From the NCBI GenBank assembly GCA_024345305.1, contig BRON01000013.1:744001-808000 (forward strand): 64,000 bases of DNA, in the 5' to 3' direction. How positions within the stretch are numbered: position 1 is the first letter of the stretch; every line of letters starts with the position of its first letter. The position numbers were made by a program, and so were the translations under genes. The notes beneath the pieces are model-generated. The model did not search any database, was not told the DNA's origin, and worked only from the letters and a program-made list of their open reading frames with translations. The DNA is from Mrakia gelida. Taxonomy: Eukaryota; Basidiomycota; Tremellomycetes; Cystofilobasidiales; Mrakiaceae. Positions 46,058 through 58,289 of the stretch are shown here, piece by piece.

Positions 46058-46255
46058 GCTTGCTGACTTGAGTGGTCGTTTGCTTGTAAGGAAATTCGTT
46101 GAGCTCTCTCGAAGCTCACTTTCCCGGAGTTCAAAGCTGAAATTCTTGCGTCGACCTCCTCCCCTCCCCCTCCCTCTCTCTTCTTCACCTCCCAACCACC
46201 AGCTCCTCTTCCCCTTTTCCCTTCTCTTCCTCCTCTCCCTTCACTCCTCCCAGAA
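46058..46255. promoter_or_regulatory. Shared divergent promoter of HPM1 and NOP15
   Basis: Only 198 bp separate the two start codons, and both products act on the large ribosomal subunit, so shared control is plausible. The right half is strongly pyrimidine-rich (CCTCCCC-type), common near start sites in such fungi. No defined motif such as an RRPE or PAC box is recognised. Confidence 0.5.
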
Positions 46256-48351
46256 ATGGCTATTGACAAGAAAGGATCCGGCCGAGGCAAGCAGTGGCCT
46301 ACCAAACCCGCCGCTCCTTCGACGAACGAAGACGGAACACCCTCGACCTCGACCTCAACCACCAAGCAGCCAGCTCAGAAGGCTTGGTCCAAGCGAGTCC
46401 AGGAGGCTCCTCAGCCTCTGTCGGCTAAGCACATCGCTGCTGCTAAGGAGAAGAAGGGAGGAGCCGCTAAGAAGGAGGGAGGAGCTGCTGAGGAGGTGAA
46501 GAAGGGAGGGAAGAAGGCTGTTGACGTCGTCGAGGAGTCGGTCGCTGCTACTTCGTCCCCTGCCGTTGCTGGTGGAAAGAAGAGGAAGGCTGCTGCTGCT
46601 GGCGAGACCGAGGAGGATTCTACCGTCGTTGCTCCCTCCCCTTCCACCTCCAAATCCGCCGCGACCTCAACCTCGACCAAACCCTCCCCCTCCACCAAGA
46701 AGGCCAAAACCACCGACGCCTCCTCCTCCACCCCTACCACCAAATCCTCCAAAAAGACCACCGCCGCCGCCGCTAAAGCCTCCCCCGTCGCCTCCAAGGC
46801 CAAGCTCCACTTCCTCAAGGACGACCCTATCCCTCTCCTGAAGGGACTCGAGACCCAGGCTACCCAGGCGGGGTACCACTCTACTTCCGAGGACGACGAG
46901 GACTCTTCGGACGATGAGGATGAGAGCGATGGGGAGGGGGCGGATAGTGGACCTGTGGAGGGGGTGGAGTTGATGAAGTTGCCGACGATCGCGAAGGATG
47001 ATGCGAGTGTGAAGAGGAAGTTGGAGAAGGCTAGGAGGAGTGGGGTACGTTCGATGGTTTCTCTTCTTCCTTCCCTTGAACTGTTTAGGTGCTGGGGTGT
47101 GTGTTAGTGGGTGGAGGAGATGAGGAGGGAAGGTGCAAGGAAGAGAGAGGGAGAGGGAGGAAGGAGGGCCGAACGAAGAACGAAACGCGCGTGAGCTCGA
47201 ACTGACCTTCTTTATCTCGTTTTCGTTTAACAGGACAAGGAGAAGGGTGTTCTGTACCTTGGACGAATCCCTCACGGATTCTACGAGACCGAGATGAAGG
47301 CTTACTTCTCTCAGTTCGGAGACGTCGAGAAGATCAGGTTGGCTAGGAACAAGAAGGTGCGTTTTGGACTCGATTTGCCTCTTTCTCCGCTCTCGCTTCC
47401 CTTCATCTCAATTCTCCCTCGTCAATCTCCCCTCCCTCAATCAACCATTACGACTACCAACCCCATCGCTACCTCTCGACACCTCCCCTCGCCTCCCCCG
47501 ACCTCGACCCTCCTCGACGCGCCCAACCTCGAAAGCCGAAACTGACCTCTCCCTCCCTTCCCCTCCCTCTCACAGACTGGAAAGTCAAAACACTACGGAT
47601 TCCTCCTCTTCGAGTCTCAAGCCGTCGCTCAGATCGTCGCCGAGACCATGGACAACTACCTCCTCCTCGGTCACATCCTTCGATGCAAGGTCAGCCCACA
47701 AACCTCCCTCCCTTTCCCCGCGCGTCGAGCGTCGAACTCGAACTCGAAACTGACTGTCCGTGCTGTGTGTTTAGGTCGTTCCCAACTCCGAAATCCACCC
47801 TTCCCTTTGGGTCGGAGCCAACCGAAAGTGGCGAGCGGTCCCTTCCGTTCGATTGGAGAGGGCCAAGTTGGAGCAGGTGCGTCTTCCCTCTCACACTTCT
47901 CTCTTTACCCTTCCCCTTTCTACACCACCTCCCCCCACTTCTCCTCCCCCCCCCGCGGCTACCCCACCCTGTCCCACCCATTCAATCCCCATCTCTCCTC
48001 ACTTCTCGCGTTCGAGCTTGAGTCGTTCAAGACGCGTCGCTGACCTCGTTCGTCCCCCCTTCGCGCTTTCTTTCCCCCAGCCCCGAACCAAAGAACAGCA
48101 AGACAAAGCCGAGAAGAGACTCCTCTCCCGTCAGTCGGCCAAGAAGGCTAAGCTCGCGGAGCTTGGAATCGATTACCAGATGGAGGGGGTTGAGTACGTG
48201 AGTGTCGGACGTGTTTCTGTCGTCGCGTGTCCCTTTGGATCCTTCCGCTCTCTCCACGCGACGCTCGAATAACCGAAGCTCCAAACTGACCCCTTTCTTT
48301 CGATCTTCGCGTGTGCTTGTGTCTTGGGTTCAACAGAAGCAGACTGCTTAG
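46256..48351 (+). CDS. NOP15: Nucleolar RRM protein for 60S biogenesis (Nop15/NIFK family)
   Basis: Nop15 is needed for early 60S pre-rRNA processing; human NIFK also binds Ki-67. Six exons keep phase: 46256-47044, 47234-47356, 47576-47689, 47775-47876, 48081-48197 and 48337-48351, for 419 residues. The first 240 residues are disordered, rich in Lys, Ala, Ser and Thr, with an acidic stretch (SEDDEDSSDDEDESDGEG). A single RRM follows: GVLYLGRIPHGFYETEMKAY (RNP2 region), then TGKSKHYGFLLFES (RNP1) and ILRCKVVPNSEIHPSLWVGA, typical of this family. The C-terminal tail has an Arg/Lys-rich helix (EQQDKAEKRLLSRQ). The final exon encodes only K-Q-T-A and the stop. It is longer than yeast Nop15 (220) because of the N-terminal extension. 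Confidence 0.93.
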
Positions 48352-51300
48352 ATATCTCTCTCGCTCGCCTCTCTTTCGCTCGTTTCGGTTTCGGTTCGGT
48401 TTGCTTTTCTCGTTTTCGTTTGGGTTGTGGATCTTTGCATGCATGGATACGGATGAGACATTTCTTCATCTAGACTACGAACGATCGCGTTTGCGAGTTA
48501 ACCTAGAAGCGAGGAAGGGAAGGCGAGAGCAAGATGCGAGAGAGAGAGAGGGGGGAGCAGAGCGAGAAAGAGGGTCGACTCGCTCGACCGAGGACATCAA
48601 GTAGAGAAGTTGAGCAGCGAGATGGCTGGAGATCCCTTCCTGAGAGTCCGTTGGTCGGCGAGAAGACATGAAAAAAAGAACAGGGAGGAGATGAGGAGGA
48701 GGAGGACGCGACGACAAAGAGGAGGAAAGGGAGACGCGAGCTCGGCAGCTCGTTTCCTTCCCGAATCTCGCCTCACTCGCCCTATGAATGAGCGAGAGAT
48801 ATCCTCGCGGCACTCATAGGGAAGTTATAAGAGAGCTTCGGGAAAGAAACGTGGCGAGAAGACACGAAGTAAAAGAGTCGAAACGGAAGTCGACGCGACC
48901 GCTGAGTCGTCGAATCTGCTCTCGCGTGCGAAGCTGACCACCTACTTTGGGCTTGGAAGGAGGTGGTCGAACACGCGAGAAAAGATACGACCACCTCAGC
49001 TGAAGTGTGAGAAAGATGGACGGAAGGAGTGGAGGAAATGGAGGGGAACGACGCGACGTAGGGAGAGTTTCGACATGAAAGGTCGAGCTTGTGCCGAGAC
49101 GACTCCCCGTCCACATCTCCAATCACTGTCACAGGCTCATCTGCCGCCAAGGCCGAAGAGATAGGATGGTGTGGGAGGGGAAAGTCTTTGGTACATCTGA
49201 GCGAGCGAAGAAGCTCGCAACGAAACGACGCGTCTCGAAAGCGAACTTGGTCTCTGTTGTATTCCCCATCGATGGGTATGATCCCGCCGTGCAAGGACAG
49301 TCTACGCACCTCTGAGGATCAGACAGAGAGGAAAAGCTGGCTCGAGTCAGAGAGATTGAGAAGGAGGGAGGAGACAAAAACGCGTCAAAGAAGCAAACCG
49401 TAAAGGGACGTTTCTTGAAGGAACTGTTCCTCTCCTGAGGGACGGAGAAACGAGGGGAGGAAGCAGAGCCAACGTTCTGTAGCTCCCTTCCATCGGCCGT
49501 CTACTTCAGGAGAGGGTAAACAGAATGCGTTTTGTCTGGTAGGACGTTTCGAACGAAACAGATGACTCTGAGCCCTTCGGACGTTCGAATACAGTACAGC
49601 GAGCTGACGGCATTGACTTCGAGCTTCCAAGGCCCCAAGAGCATCTGCTTCGCGGGAATGCCGATGATGACACGTTGAACAGAGGAGGAAGTGAAAAGAC
49701 AGAAAAGGAATGACCGCGTCGCGTCGCGAAAACGACTTCGACTTCCTTCGACACGTAGCTTTCGCTCTGATTTCGGGCTGAGATCTCAAGGGTCGATATA
49801 CAGCACGCACAAGAAGCGAAAGTCGACGTGAGGAGCTGATTTGAAGTGAGCGGAGGTTAGAAATGGAAGGAGGGAAGGATACGAGGACGGCGAAAAGGGC
49901 TGATGCGACGCGTCTGAGTTCTCGACTCGTCTTCACGTCTCAGCCCTTCAACCAACAAAAAAAAAAAGGTAACACTATTGAACATTTTGAGGAAGAGGAA
50001 AGAGGTCCTCCAGCTGATAGGCCGGGTCGAACAGAGGCGCGCAAAAGGAGTTACTGACCGAGGTCAGCAACTGCCTGACGCGCTCCTCGGGCGACCACAT
50101 GCTATCAGGGAAAGGGAACAAGTGAAGACGGGAGAAGCAAAGGGACAGAGAAGACGAATCAACAGTGGAGGGAAACGAGGGAAGAGATGAAGGGAAGGTG
50201 AAAGTGTGACCCGACGCGACTCAAGACAAGCAGGTCAATGCGAGTTCGTCTCTCCCTCGAGGCGTAGCACCTCCGGCATGCCCTCGGATCCGAAGGAAAG
50301 ATTGCGCCGGCTCTCTACAAGTGATCCGAGAAGTCGAAGAGAGCAAACGGCGGGAGGGAAGGACGACCGACGTCGACGTCGCCGACGCGAGGGAATCAAG
50401 ATGATGGAGCGGAGAGGAAGGAATCAGGATGAAAGAGAAAGGAGGGGAGCAGAGGATGAGAGTGAAAGAGAAGAAGAGGAAAACGGGGGATGAGGGAGAA
50501 AAGAGGAGGAAAGGAAGGTTTTCCTCTCGCTGACGACTCGCGAGTCCCTCCGGCTGCAGCACAGCAGATGGAACCCCGTCCTCTTCCTGGCGGGAGGAAC
50601 AGCAGCATGCCTCGTCGCATGCCAAGGAAGGGGCGGGAGATTCATCTGGGGCTGGTAGGGATGGATCGCGAGAAGGCAGCAGGAGGGGAGAAAACGAGAG
50701 AGGGAGGAGCAAAGAGCCGAGCAGCAAGCGGAGATGGGGAAGTGACCTGCCTGCGAGGTCGCCCCCCCTCTGTGTCGGCAGATCAAGAGGAATAAACACC
50801 AGTATCCCACCATCACCACCGCCAGTTATCCCATACTCTCTTCGTGGCGAGAGAGAAAAGCGAAGAGATCGCTGGAGAAGAGATGGAGGGGATAAAGGAG
50901 CTCGCTCCACAGCACGACAGGAGGACCCGCTACCTCCTCGATCTCACCCGAAACGAAGGCGAAGAGCCCGCCAGCACTGGGCGATGATTCTGTCCCTGTG
51001 TTGAGGCTGGAAGGAAGGAGGAAAACTGCTGGAAAGAGGTGGGAAGGAGGAGAGGGACGAGGAGGACGTCAGCTCCACTCGCTTCTCTTCCTTCGTTGAG
51101 GCGAAAAAGAACAGATCAGAACTCACAGAGCGTCTGTCCACCACCTCTGCAGTGGAAGGCAGAGATACGAGCGAAGAAAGGAGAAAGAAGAGATCAGAGG
51201 CAGATGCAGTCGGAGGAAGGAGAGCGGCGATCAAGCTGAGCTCGATCCTCGTCGGCTCTCTTGAGTCCCTCCCTTCTGACTCGTACCTATCACTCTCGGC

Positions 51301-51430
51301 TCCCAGCTTTTTCCTAGTCATTCTCAAGCTCGCTCCCTTCCGTCCTCTTCGCCTCTCCCTCTCCTCTTCCCTCTCATCTCCATCCCCATCGCCTCTCGTT
51401 CCACTCCATCGCCTCTCCTCCTCCTCGCTC
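48352..51430. other. Gene-poor 3-kb stretch
   Basis: No open frame here has a recognisable domain. GACGCGTC palindromes occur near 49227 and 49907, and a run of 11 A at 49957-49967. On the minus strand around 51130 there is an intron-like GTGAGT donor with a GCTGAC branch and a CAG acceptor near 51010, followed by a second donor near 50945. A spliced minus-strand transcript, coding or not, may therefore start divergently from the nuclease gene at 51431. The right edge should include that gene's promoter. Confidence 0.45.
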
Positions 51431-53610
51431 ATGTCCTCCTCCGCCGTCCCAACTCCCTCCTCGTCCTCGACCTCGACTCCTCCCCTCGCTGGCTCGAAAC
51501 CACCCAAAGGATTCAAGGGAGAGAAGACCCCATTCCAGCTCACTCCGGAACAAGAAGCCAAGAAGCTCGCTCGGGCTGCTGCGAAGGCTCTCGCTGCTGT
51601 TGCTAAGGGAGGAGAGGACGGAGGGCCGACGAAGAGGTCCAAGGAGCAGATCGAGATGGGGAAGTTCCTGACTAGGGAGTGGGTCAACGTGGGAGATGGG
51701 AGAGCTGGAGAGGGTAGCAAGGTCAAGATTGGGAGCTGGAATGTGAGCAAATCTCGTTGTTGAGCTTCGAAGGGAGAAGGGAGGGAAGGGAACGTCGAGC
51801 TGACCTTTCGTTCGTTCGGGTTTCTCCTTTTCTGCGTGTAGATGTTGGCTCAGACGCTCGTCCGTGAGTACGCAGTCAACATAATATACTTTCCTTGCTA
51901 TCGAGCTGACCTTTGTATCTGCTTCTTTCGTTCTAGGCCGAGAACTCTTCCCTGGATCAGGTCAGCCGTCCTCCTTCCCTCCCTCCATCTCCTCGTCGAA
52001 GCTCACCTTCTCCCTTCCACCTTTCGCAGACTGCCTTAAGTGGTCCGATCGTCAACAGATGCTCATCTCGGAGATCACGTCCTTCGAGACCGATATCCTC
52101 TGCCTCCAGGTTCGTCCTCTTCGACCCACTTCCCTCTCTTCCATCGCCTCAAACTCGAACTCGAGCTCACCTCTCCGTTCCTCCCTTCTTCGCTCGGCCT
52201 CACAGGAAGTCGACCGCCTCTCTCACCTCTCCCCTCATCTCCCTCTCTACTCTCACATCGGAGCCAAAGGTCGAGGAAAAGCCCACGGGCTCGTCATCCT
52301 CTACCGAACGTCCATGTTCACCAAATTCGCGGAGGAGAAGGTCATCGTCCTGGACGAGCAGGAGGTTCGGGAGGACGGGGAGCCCAAGAGGAGGAGAGGA
52401 GGGACCAGGGAGACGAAGAACATTGGGTTGATGGTTGCGCTGGAGAGGAAGGAGGGTGGTGGAGGTGTTGTGAGTCCATGCGAGGGAGCGAAGGGAGGGA
52501 GGGAAGGAACGAGACGCGTCGCTGATTCTTCTTTGCCTTTTCGCACAGATCGTCTTGACCACCCACCTCTTCTGGCACCCTCTCTACACCTACGAGCGAT
52601 CTCGTCAACTCGGGATCCTCACTCGAGAGGTCGTTCGGTTCCGGGAGACTCTCGGGCAGGGCGACTGGCCTTGTGTCATGGCAGGAGGTTCGTCTCGTCC
52701 TCTCTTCCTTCTCCCTCTCTCTTGCCCTTCCTTCCCACTCATCTCTTTCCCCTTCTCTTCCGTGGGTTGCGTAGACTTTAACTCCCAACCCACCGAACCC
52801 TCCTACTCCCTCCTCCTCTCGCCCTCTTCCTCCTCCCTCACCCCCGCCCAACTCTCCAACCTCGTCAACTCAGCCCAAATCCACAAATCAGCTCGACACA
52901 TCTGTTCCCATATCCCATCCCCTCCTCAAGGCATCCCCGAGTTCATCCCACCACACTCCATCCCCGCTGGACCCTCTACCACCGAGGACGACGACGACGA
53001 CGAGGAGGGCGAAGGGGAGGAGGGTGGGGAGGGAGAGTTCATGAAGGATACGACGCGACCGACGGAGGAGGACGGGATCCTCAGCTTCGAAGAACTCAAG
53101 CAGCTTTACGCTTCTGGAGGTGGGGAGGTGAAGAGTTTGTACGACGAGGCTTGGAAGATGGGTGAGAGGAAGGGGCTGGGAGAGGAGGAGGGAAGGACGT
53201 TTGGTGGGAGGGAGGATCCGGTTGGGTTGGAGCGAGGGAAGGAAGGATGGGGAGAGCCGAACTGGACTAGTTTTACTCCGTAAGTCCGACCCCATCACCT
53301 TCGCACTCCTCTTCGAAGCTGACTTGGTTGTTGATTTGATCTTCGTGCAGGCTCTGGCACTTAACTCTCGGTACGTTCGACGCGTCTCTCCCCCCTCCCT
53401 CGTTTTCCCTCGCTGACCTCCTCGCTTCGTTTTTCTTTCGCAGACTACATCTTCCTCATCCCACCCATTCCTTCCTCTGGGAAACCAGCTCCTCGGATCA
53501 CAGCCTACCTTCGACCTCACAAGACGGAGGATCTAGGGAAAGGAGGCCTGCCGATGAAGGGGAAGAGCGCAAGTGATCATGTTGCTGTTTGTGGGGAGGT
53601 TGTTTTCTAG
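51431..53610 (+). CDS. NGL2: Ccr4-like RNA exonuclease (Ngl2 type, EEP fold)
   Basis: A Mg-dependent 3'-5' RNA exonuclease; yeast Ngl2 trims the 3' end of 5.8S rRNA. Nine exons keep phase: 51431-51742, 51842-51863, 51937-51960, 52030-52109, 52206-52469, 52549-52687, 52775-53279, 53351-53370 and 53444-53610, for 510 residues. Motifs in order: KIGSWNMLAQTLVRRELFPG, LKWSDRQQMLISEI with ETDILCLQEVD (metal-binding Glu), LVILYRTSMF, VLTTHLFWHP (His), GDWPCVMAGDFNSQPTEPSY (Asp-Phe-Asn), a long acidic insertion (DDDDDEEGEGEEGGEGEF), LTLDYIFLIPP and the final SDHVAV (catalytic Asp-His). All EEP catalytic elements are present. Family membership is clear; NGL2 rather than a related Ccr4-like paralogue is a judgement. 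Confidence 0.9.
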
Positions 53611-53794
53611 AGCCGGTCATAGATTGGGACTAGATATCGAGTATATATATCTCGCTTTAAACGACTTCGAGACAACGTAAAAGAAGAAAGAGAAAACAAA
53701 AAAACAAAAAACGAAACCTCGAGCTTGCTCGAGCTCACCCAAACCCTCTCCCCTCTCCTTCCTTCCCTCCCCTCACACCCACCACACCCACCAG

Positions 53795-55617
53795 ATGTCC
53801 CCCTCCCCCCTTACCACCGTCCTCTCCGCCTTAGTCTCCCTCCCCGTCCTCTACCTTCTCTCCTCCCTAACCTCCTCCAACCCCTACTCGCACCCCATCG
53901 AATCCCCCTTCCCCTCGGACCTCCCCGTCCTCGCCTCCCACAAGATCGTGGCAGTAGGAGACCTCCATGGCTCCCTCGCCGTGACGAAACGAGTCCTGAG
54001 AATGGCAGGGGTAATAGGCGGGGAAGAGGATGGGTGGGTTTTGGGAAGAGGGACGTTGGTTCAGACGGGGGATATCGTTGAGTGAGTGGCAAGGAAGAAT
54101 GAAGGAAGGGAGGCTGAGCTCGCGAGGTTCTGACTCTCTTCGTTTTTCTTCGCCCGTTCCCCTTTTCGTTCCAAACGCGTGATTATAATCAGTCGCGGAA
54201 CAGATACGATCGCTCTCTACAAGTACTTTGAAGAACTCCGCAACGACGCTGAGAACCAGGGAGGGAAGTTCGTTTCTCTTCTTGGGAACCATGAGGTGAG
54301 CTTCGTCTTCCCTTCCTTGCCTTCCTTTCTTCTCTCGCTGACTCCCCCTCGGCTTCGTATCAGTACATGAACGCAATGGGAGACTGGCGCTACGTTACGG
54401 ATAAGGATATCGCTACGTTTGGAGGGATAGACAAGAGGAGGGAGGCTTTGACTCCTGATGGATGGCTGGGGAAGACATGGTTGACGAAGTGAGTTCGAGG
54501 CGTTTGTTGTTGTTCTTTATTGGAGGCGAAGCTGACGAAGGGTTCGTTCGTAGCTACTCCGTGACAGCTCGAGTCCCTCTCCACGATCCTCGTCAAGTCT
54601 CCATCCAAGCAGACACTCGTCCGAAACCTCCTCTCGAAGAGTTCTCTCACGCTGTTCGTCTCGTCCCTCCTCTCCCTCTCCCCTGTGCCTCTCCTCCTTC
54701 TCTTCTAACCCACCTCTCCCCCGTTTAAGGCCATCTCCTTCCTCCACGCTGGTCTCCCCCCTTCCACCCCCTCCTCCATGCTCCTCCCCTACCCGTCGAA
54801 ACTCAACGACCTAGCCCACAACCTCCTCCTCAAAGCGCTCGTCTCAGCAGCCCCTCCTCACCCTCCCAACGCCTTCCCAGGTGTCCCCTCGACGTGCACG
54901 AAACAGGAGAGGGATCTCTGGGGTGGGGAGGGAGTGCTGTGGTATCGTGGGTGGGCGCTGGATGAGGATGAGGAGAGGGTTTGTAGGGAGGCGAAGGAGG
55001 TGATGGATAAGGTTGGGGTGAGGAGGATGGTTATGGGGCATACGCCGAATTTTGAGGTGAGTATGGGGGGTTGGGTTTGGGGTTGGAAAGGAAGGGGGGT
55101 GGGAAGGGAGGGACGCGAAGGAGCGAGGGAGGTCGAGGGAAGTCGAGAACTGACGCGTTCCTTTTTCTCGTTTGCTTTCGTTCCTCGTTCGTTCACAGGG
55201 AATCCAAACTCGCTGCAACGCTACCATTCTCCTCATCGATACTGGTATCTCACCAGCTTATGGTCCGTTTCCTCATCTCTTCCCCACCTCCGTTCGCTTT
55301 CCTTTCAAAACGAAACCCAACCTGACGCGTCCCTCCTCCCCCTTCCTTCCTCCCATACCCACCCACCCACCGCCCACCCACCTCCTCCCTCATCCTCAGG
55401 CGGTCCCCTCTCAGCGATCTCCATAACAACAACCCTCCACCCCCTCGACCCCATCTCCATCCCTCACGAGCTCCGCAAACGACGCGACGGTCCCGAGCGG
55501 TGGCTCGAGAGGGAGGTGGTCGTCAGCATGAGTGTGGATCGGGAGGATAAGGAGGAGAAAGGGGAAAGAGGGAGGGAGTCGGTGGTTGGGTTTGAGGAGA
55601 GGGTGCTGGGGGGTTGA
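53795..55617 (+). CDS. Membrane-anchored calcineurin-like (PPP-type) phosphoesterase
   Basis: Seven exons keep phase: 53795-54081, 54193-54295, 54364-54488, 54554-54653, 54730-55056, 55199-55262 and 55400-55617, for 407 residues. A hydrophobic stretch at residues about 7-25 (LTTVLSALVSLPVLYLLSSL) looks like a signal anchor. The metallophosphatase motifs follow in order: KIVAVGDLHGS, VQTGDIVDRGTDT, SLLGNHEYMNAMGDWRY, FLHAGLPP and VMGHTPNF. The arrangement, with GDWRYV after GNHE, resembles Shewanella-like protein phosphatases of fungi, probably facing the secretory lumen or cell surface. The substrate is unknown. The C-terminal 80 residues are rich in charged residues. The gene follows the nuclease gene by about 185 bp on the same strand. 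Confidence 0.9.
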
Positions 55618-56307
55618 TCTGATGTGGTTTCGCGTTCTGCGTTGAGGGGCGGGAAAGGGAACGAGCGAAGGAGGTGCGGCAAGATTGAGAACACGACTCG
55701 TTCAGATTTTGTGGATTCGATCTCTACACACATATCTGCGTATCTCCCTGATGAGCGGGAAGCATCCGAAAACGCCTTTGAGAAATCAAACGCGTCGCGG
55801 AAGAAGGAAAGCACGAGGCAAAGAAGGTTGAGCTTCTGCGATCAAGCGTTCCCTCCCTTCCCTCTCACACCCATGAGCTCCCCACCGCCCCACGACACTA
55901 CTCTTCTCCCTACCTGGTTTGCAGCTCTGTTAATTGATCTGCTCACCTTCCCATGATCTTCTCAATTTGAAGAGAAAACCTTCACCGATCGCGCTTCGAG
56001 GTTTCGAACTCGATTCTTGGTCAAGTCAGGAACCGAACTTTCCTCCTCCATGTCGTCCCTCCCGTTCCGACAGATCACAAAGTTGAGTCATTTTGAGCAA
56101 AGGGAGGTTGCTCTCCAACCAGATCTTCCACTTTCCTCGTCCAAGTAAGTTTTTCGCCTCTCGTAAGAGTGGAAGGGGAGGAGGAGAAGGGAAGCAAGGG
56201 ATTGATGAGCAGGCTCAAGCTGACCTTTCCGTTCCTTCCTTTGACCCTTGCCCTGCTCGCCACCACCCTCCTCCTCCCAGATTCACTCCACTCGACCCAT
56301 CATTACC
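55618..56307 (+). other. Spacer with a 5'-UTR intron of the next gene
   Basis: A GTAAGT donor at 56145, a GCTGAC branch near 56219 and a CCCAG acceptor ending at 56280 define a leader intron 27 bp before the start codon at 56308. The preceding 500 bp hold the 3' end of the phosphatase gene and a promoter. No other gene is seen. Confidence 0.55.
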
Positions 56308-57679
56308 ATGAGCAGCCGAACCATCAACTCTCAATCCAGATTCAGAGAGAGAACTCTCCTCGAGAAGCTCTCCGACTTCGCTGACGGCATGAAGAGAAAG
56401 GTGAGCTCGAGCTCAACCCGTCGTCGCCTTCCCTCCCTCTTCCCGTCTCGCTCGATGTGTCCAAAGAACTGACCACCTTTTCCACTTCGGACTTCTTCGT
56501 CAGACTCCTGCTCCAACCCACATCCGACCTCGTCACCCCTTCTTCTTCTCCTCCATCGGCTCTCAAATCCCTTTCGCCGCTCCACCCTCCTCCCTCCCTC
56601 TTCGAACTCAGCAGCAGAGCAACGAGCTCCTCGCCCTCCTACCCCTCCTCCAAGCCAAATTTTACGACAACAACGAGCGAGAGTACGCCAAGCTCCTCAA
56701 GAGGATGTACAAGCTCGATCCCGAAGTCTGCAAGGACTTTGAGACCACCATCGTTTTGGCCGCGGAGGTCGACCTCGGACGAGCGTACTTCAGCTTCGTG
56801 GAGAAGGGTTTGGATGAGAGGAACCGATGGCAGGGAGAGGGAGTACTTGGTTGGATGGGGTTCTGCTCTTATTCGGTGAGTCCCTAAGCTCCGACGTTCC
56901 TTGGCTCGACGTGCTTCGACGCGTCGTCCCGTACCCGCTCTCTCTCGCCCGTTCGCTGACCTCGTTATCTTTCACCTTGACTTTCCCCAGATCATCACAA
57001 CCCTCGAAACCCTCCTCACCACCACTAGAACGGCCTCGCAACAACGACGGAGCCGTATCCGATGGAACCACCTCGAGTACATGATCGAGGAGAGTCTGCC
57101 GTACATCACTCAACTCGACAAGATGACCGGTACTCTTCTCGCTCGAATCTGGGGAGAGGTTTCGTCCTTCCAGGAGAAGAGGAGAGAGACGCTTAGACTG
57201 GTGGCGCATTGGAGGTTCGCTGTTCAGGAGGTAAGTCTCGTTGGTCGCTCGAGTTCGAGTTTGAGCTGGAGATCGTGACGAAACTCGTGCGGACACCTGT
57301 CTTCCTGCTACCTCGCCGCTCGCAGAAGTACACCCAGTCCCAGATCCATCTTCAGGAAACTACCAGTCCCCTCGCTCTCTCCCCTTCAACCACCTCGACG
57401 TCGACGTCGACCTCCGCCTCAAGCAGACCGTCCCTCTTCGCCTCCCTCCCTTTTCTCACGCTCACCAAATCGACCACCACCAACAACTCCTCCATCAAGT
57501 CCTCCTACGACCCCGAATCTCCATCGCCCCTCGGCTGGCACGAAGGAACAACGGCGACGCCGCTCAGCGAGTGGGCGATGAAGAGGTGCGAGGTCGCGTC
57601 GGAGGGCTTCGAGGAAGGGGACGAGGTGTATGAGTTTGGGTACGAGGGGCTGGAGCTGGAGTTGGATGGGGAGAACTGA
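56308..57679 (+). CDS. Unknown helical protein
   Basis: Exons 56308-56400, 56504-56875, 56991-57230 and 57326-57679 keep phase and give 352 residues. I do not recognise the family. The first exon is basic (FRERTLLEKLSDFADGMKRK). A Pro/Phe-rich linker follows. Then a well-formed helical region (residues about 70-240) includes EREYAKLLKRMYKLDPEV, AAEVDLGRAYFSFVEKGLD, WNHLEYMIEESLPYIT and RRETLRLVAHWRFAVQEK. The last 110 residues are Ser/Thr-rich and end in a strongly acidic tail with Tyr, Gly and Leu. No membrane segment or signal peptide is evident. The consistent splicing and clean coding bias make it a real gene. Confidence 0.75.
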
Positions 57680-58289
57680 GGAGCGAGGAGGAGGTCGGGT
57701 CGGTTTTGATGCTTAGTCTCGTCTCGTCTCGTCCTCATCAACGCACGCGTCGTCTTTCGTTTTACTTTCGTTTCATTTCATTCCGTCTTCGTCTTCGTTT
57801 TGTCATCATCTAGCCATCTCCACCTCTTCTTCACATCGTTATTTCCCATCCCCCTATCCAATCTCGTCCCTGTATCTCTCTTCCTCTCTCGTCGGTGTGC
57901 AAGACGACCGATTCGCGTTGCGCCGAGTGATCTCTCTCTCTCTCTCTCTCTCTGGTCAATGCGGCCTTCGAGAAGTGAGATTCAGTCGTATCGTGAATAT
58001 GCAAGGGTAGGATGGGGTTGAGAGCTCGAAACGAGAGCGGATGGATATCAGAAAAAAGCACGAAGGACGGGTAACGAGCGAAAAGCGAAACGAAAGCGTT
58101 GACGAGCGAGGGGGAAAAGCTGTGCGGACGAAGGAAGAGGGTAGAGATGAGAAGGGAAGTACGAGAGATTGTTCGGAACGAAAGCAAAGAGGGAGAGAAA
58201 GAAGCAAAACGAAAGAACGAAAGCAACGAAACCATCAACCCAAGATCTTCTCTAACCGCCCACCAACTCTACACCAAAAACGGAAGCCC
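57680..58289. other. Convergent spacer with a TC microsatellite
   Basis: About 610 bp between two converging stop codons. It has a (TC)11 microsatellite at 57931-57953 and T-rich stretches near 57757-57800 that may serve 3'-end formation. No gene is supported. Confidence 0.55.

Noticed and set aside
50221..50910. 229-codon minus-strand open frame
   Set aside because: Ser/Leu/Pro-rich without a recognisable fold. The splice signals nearby do not keep a consistent phase with it.
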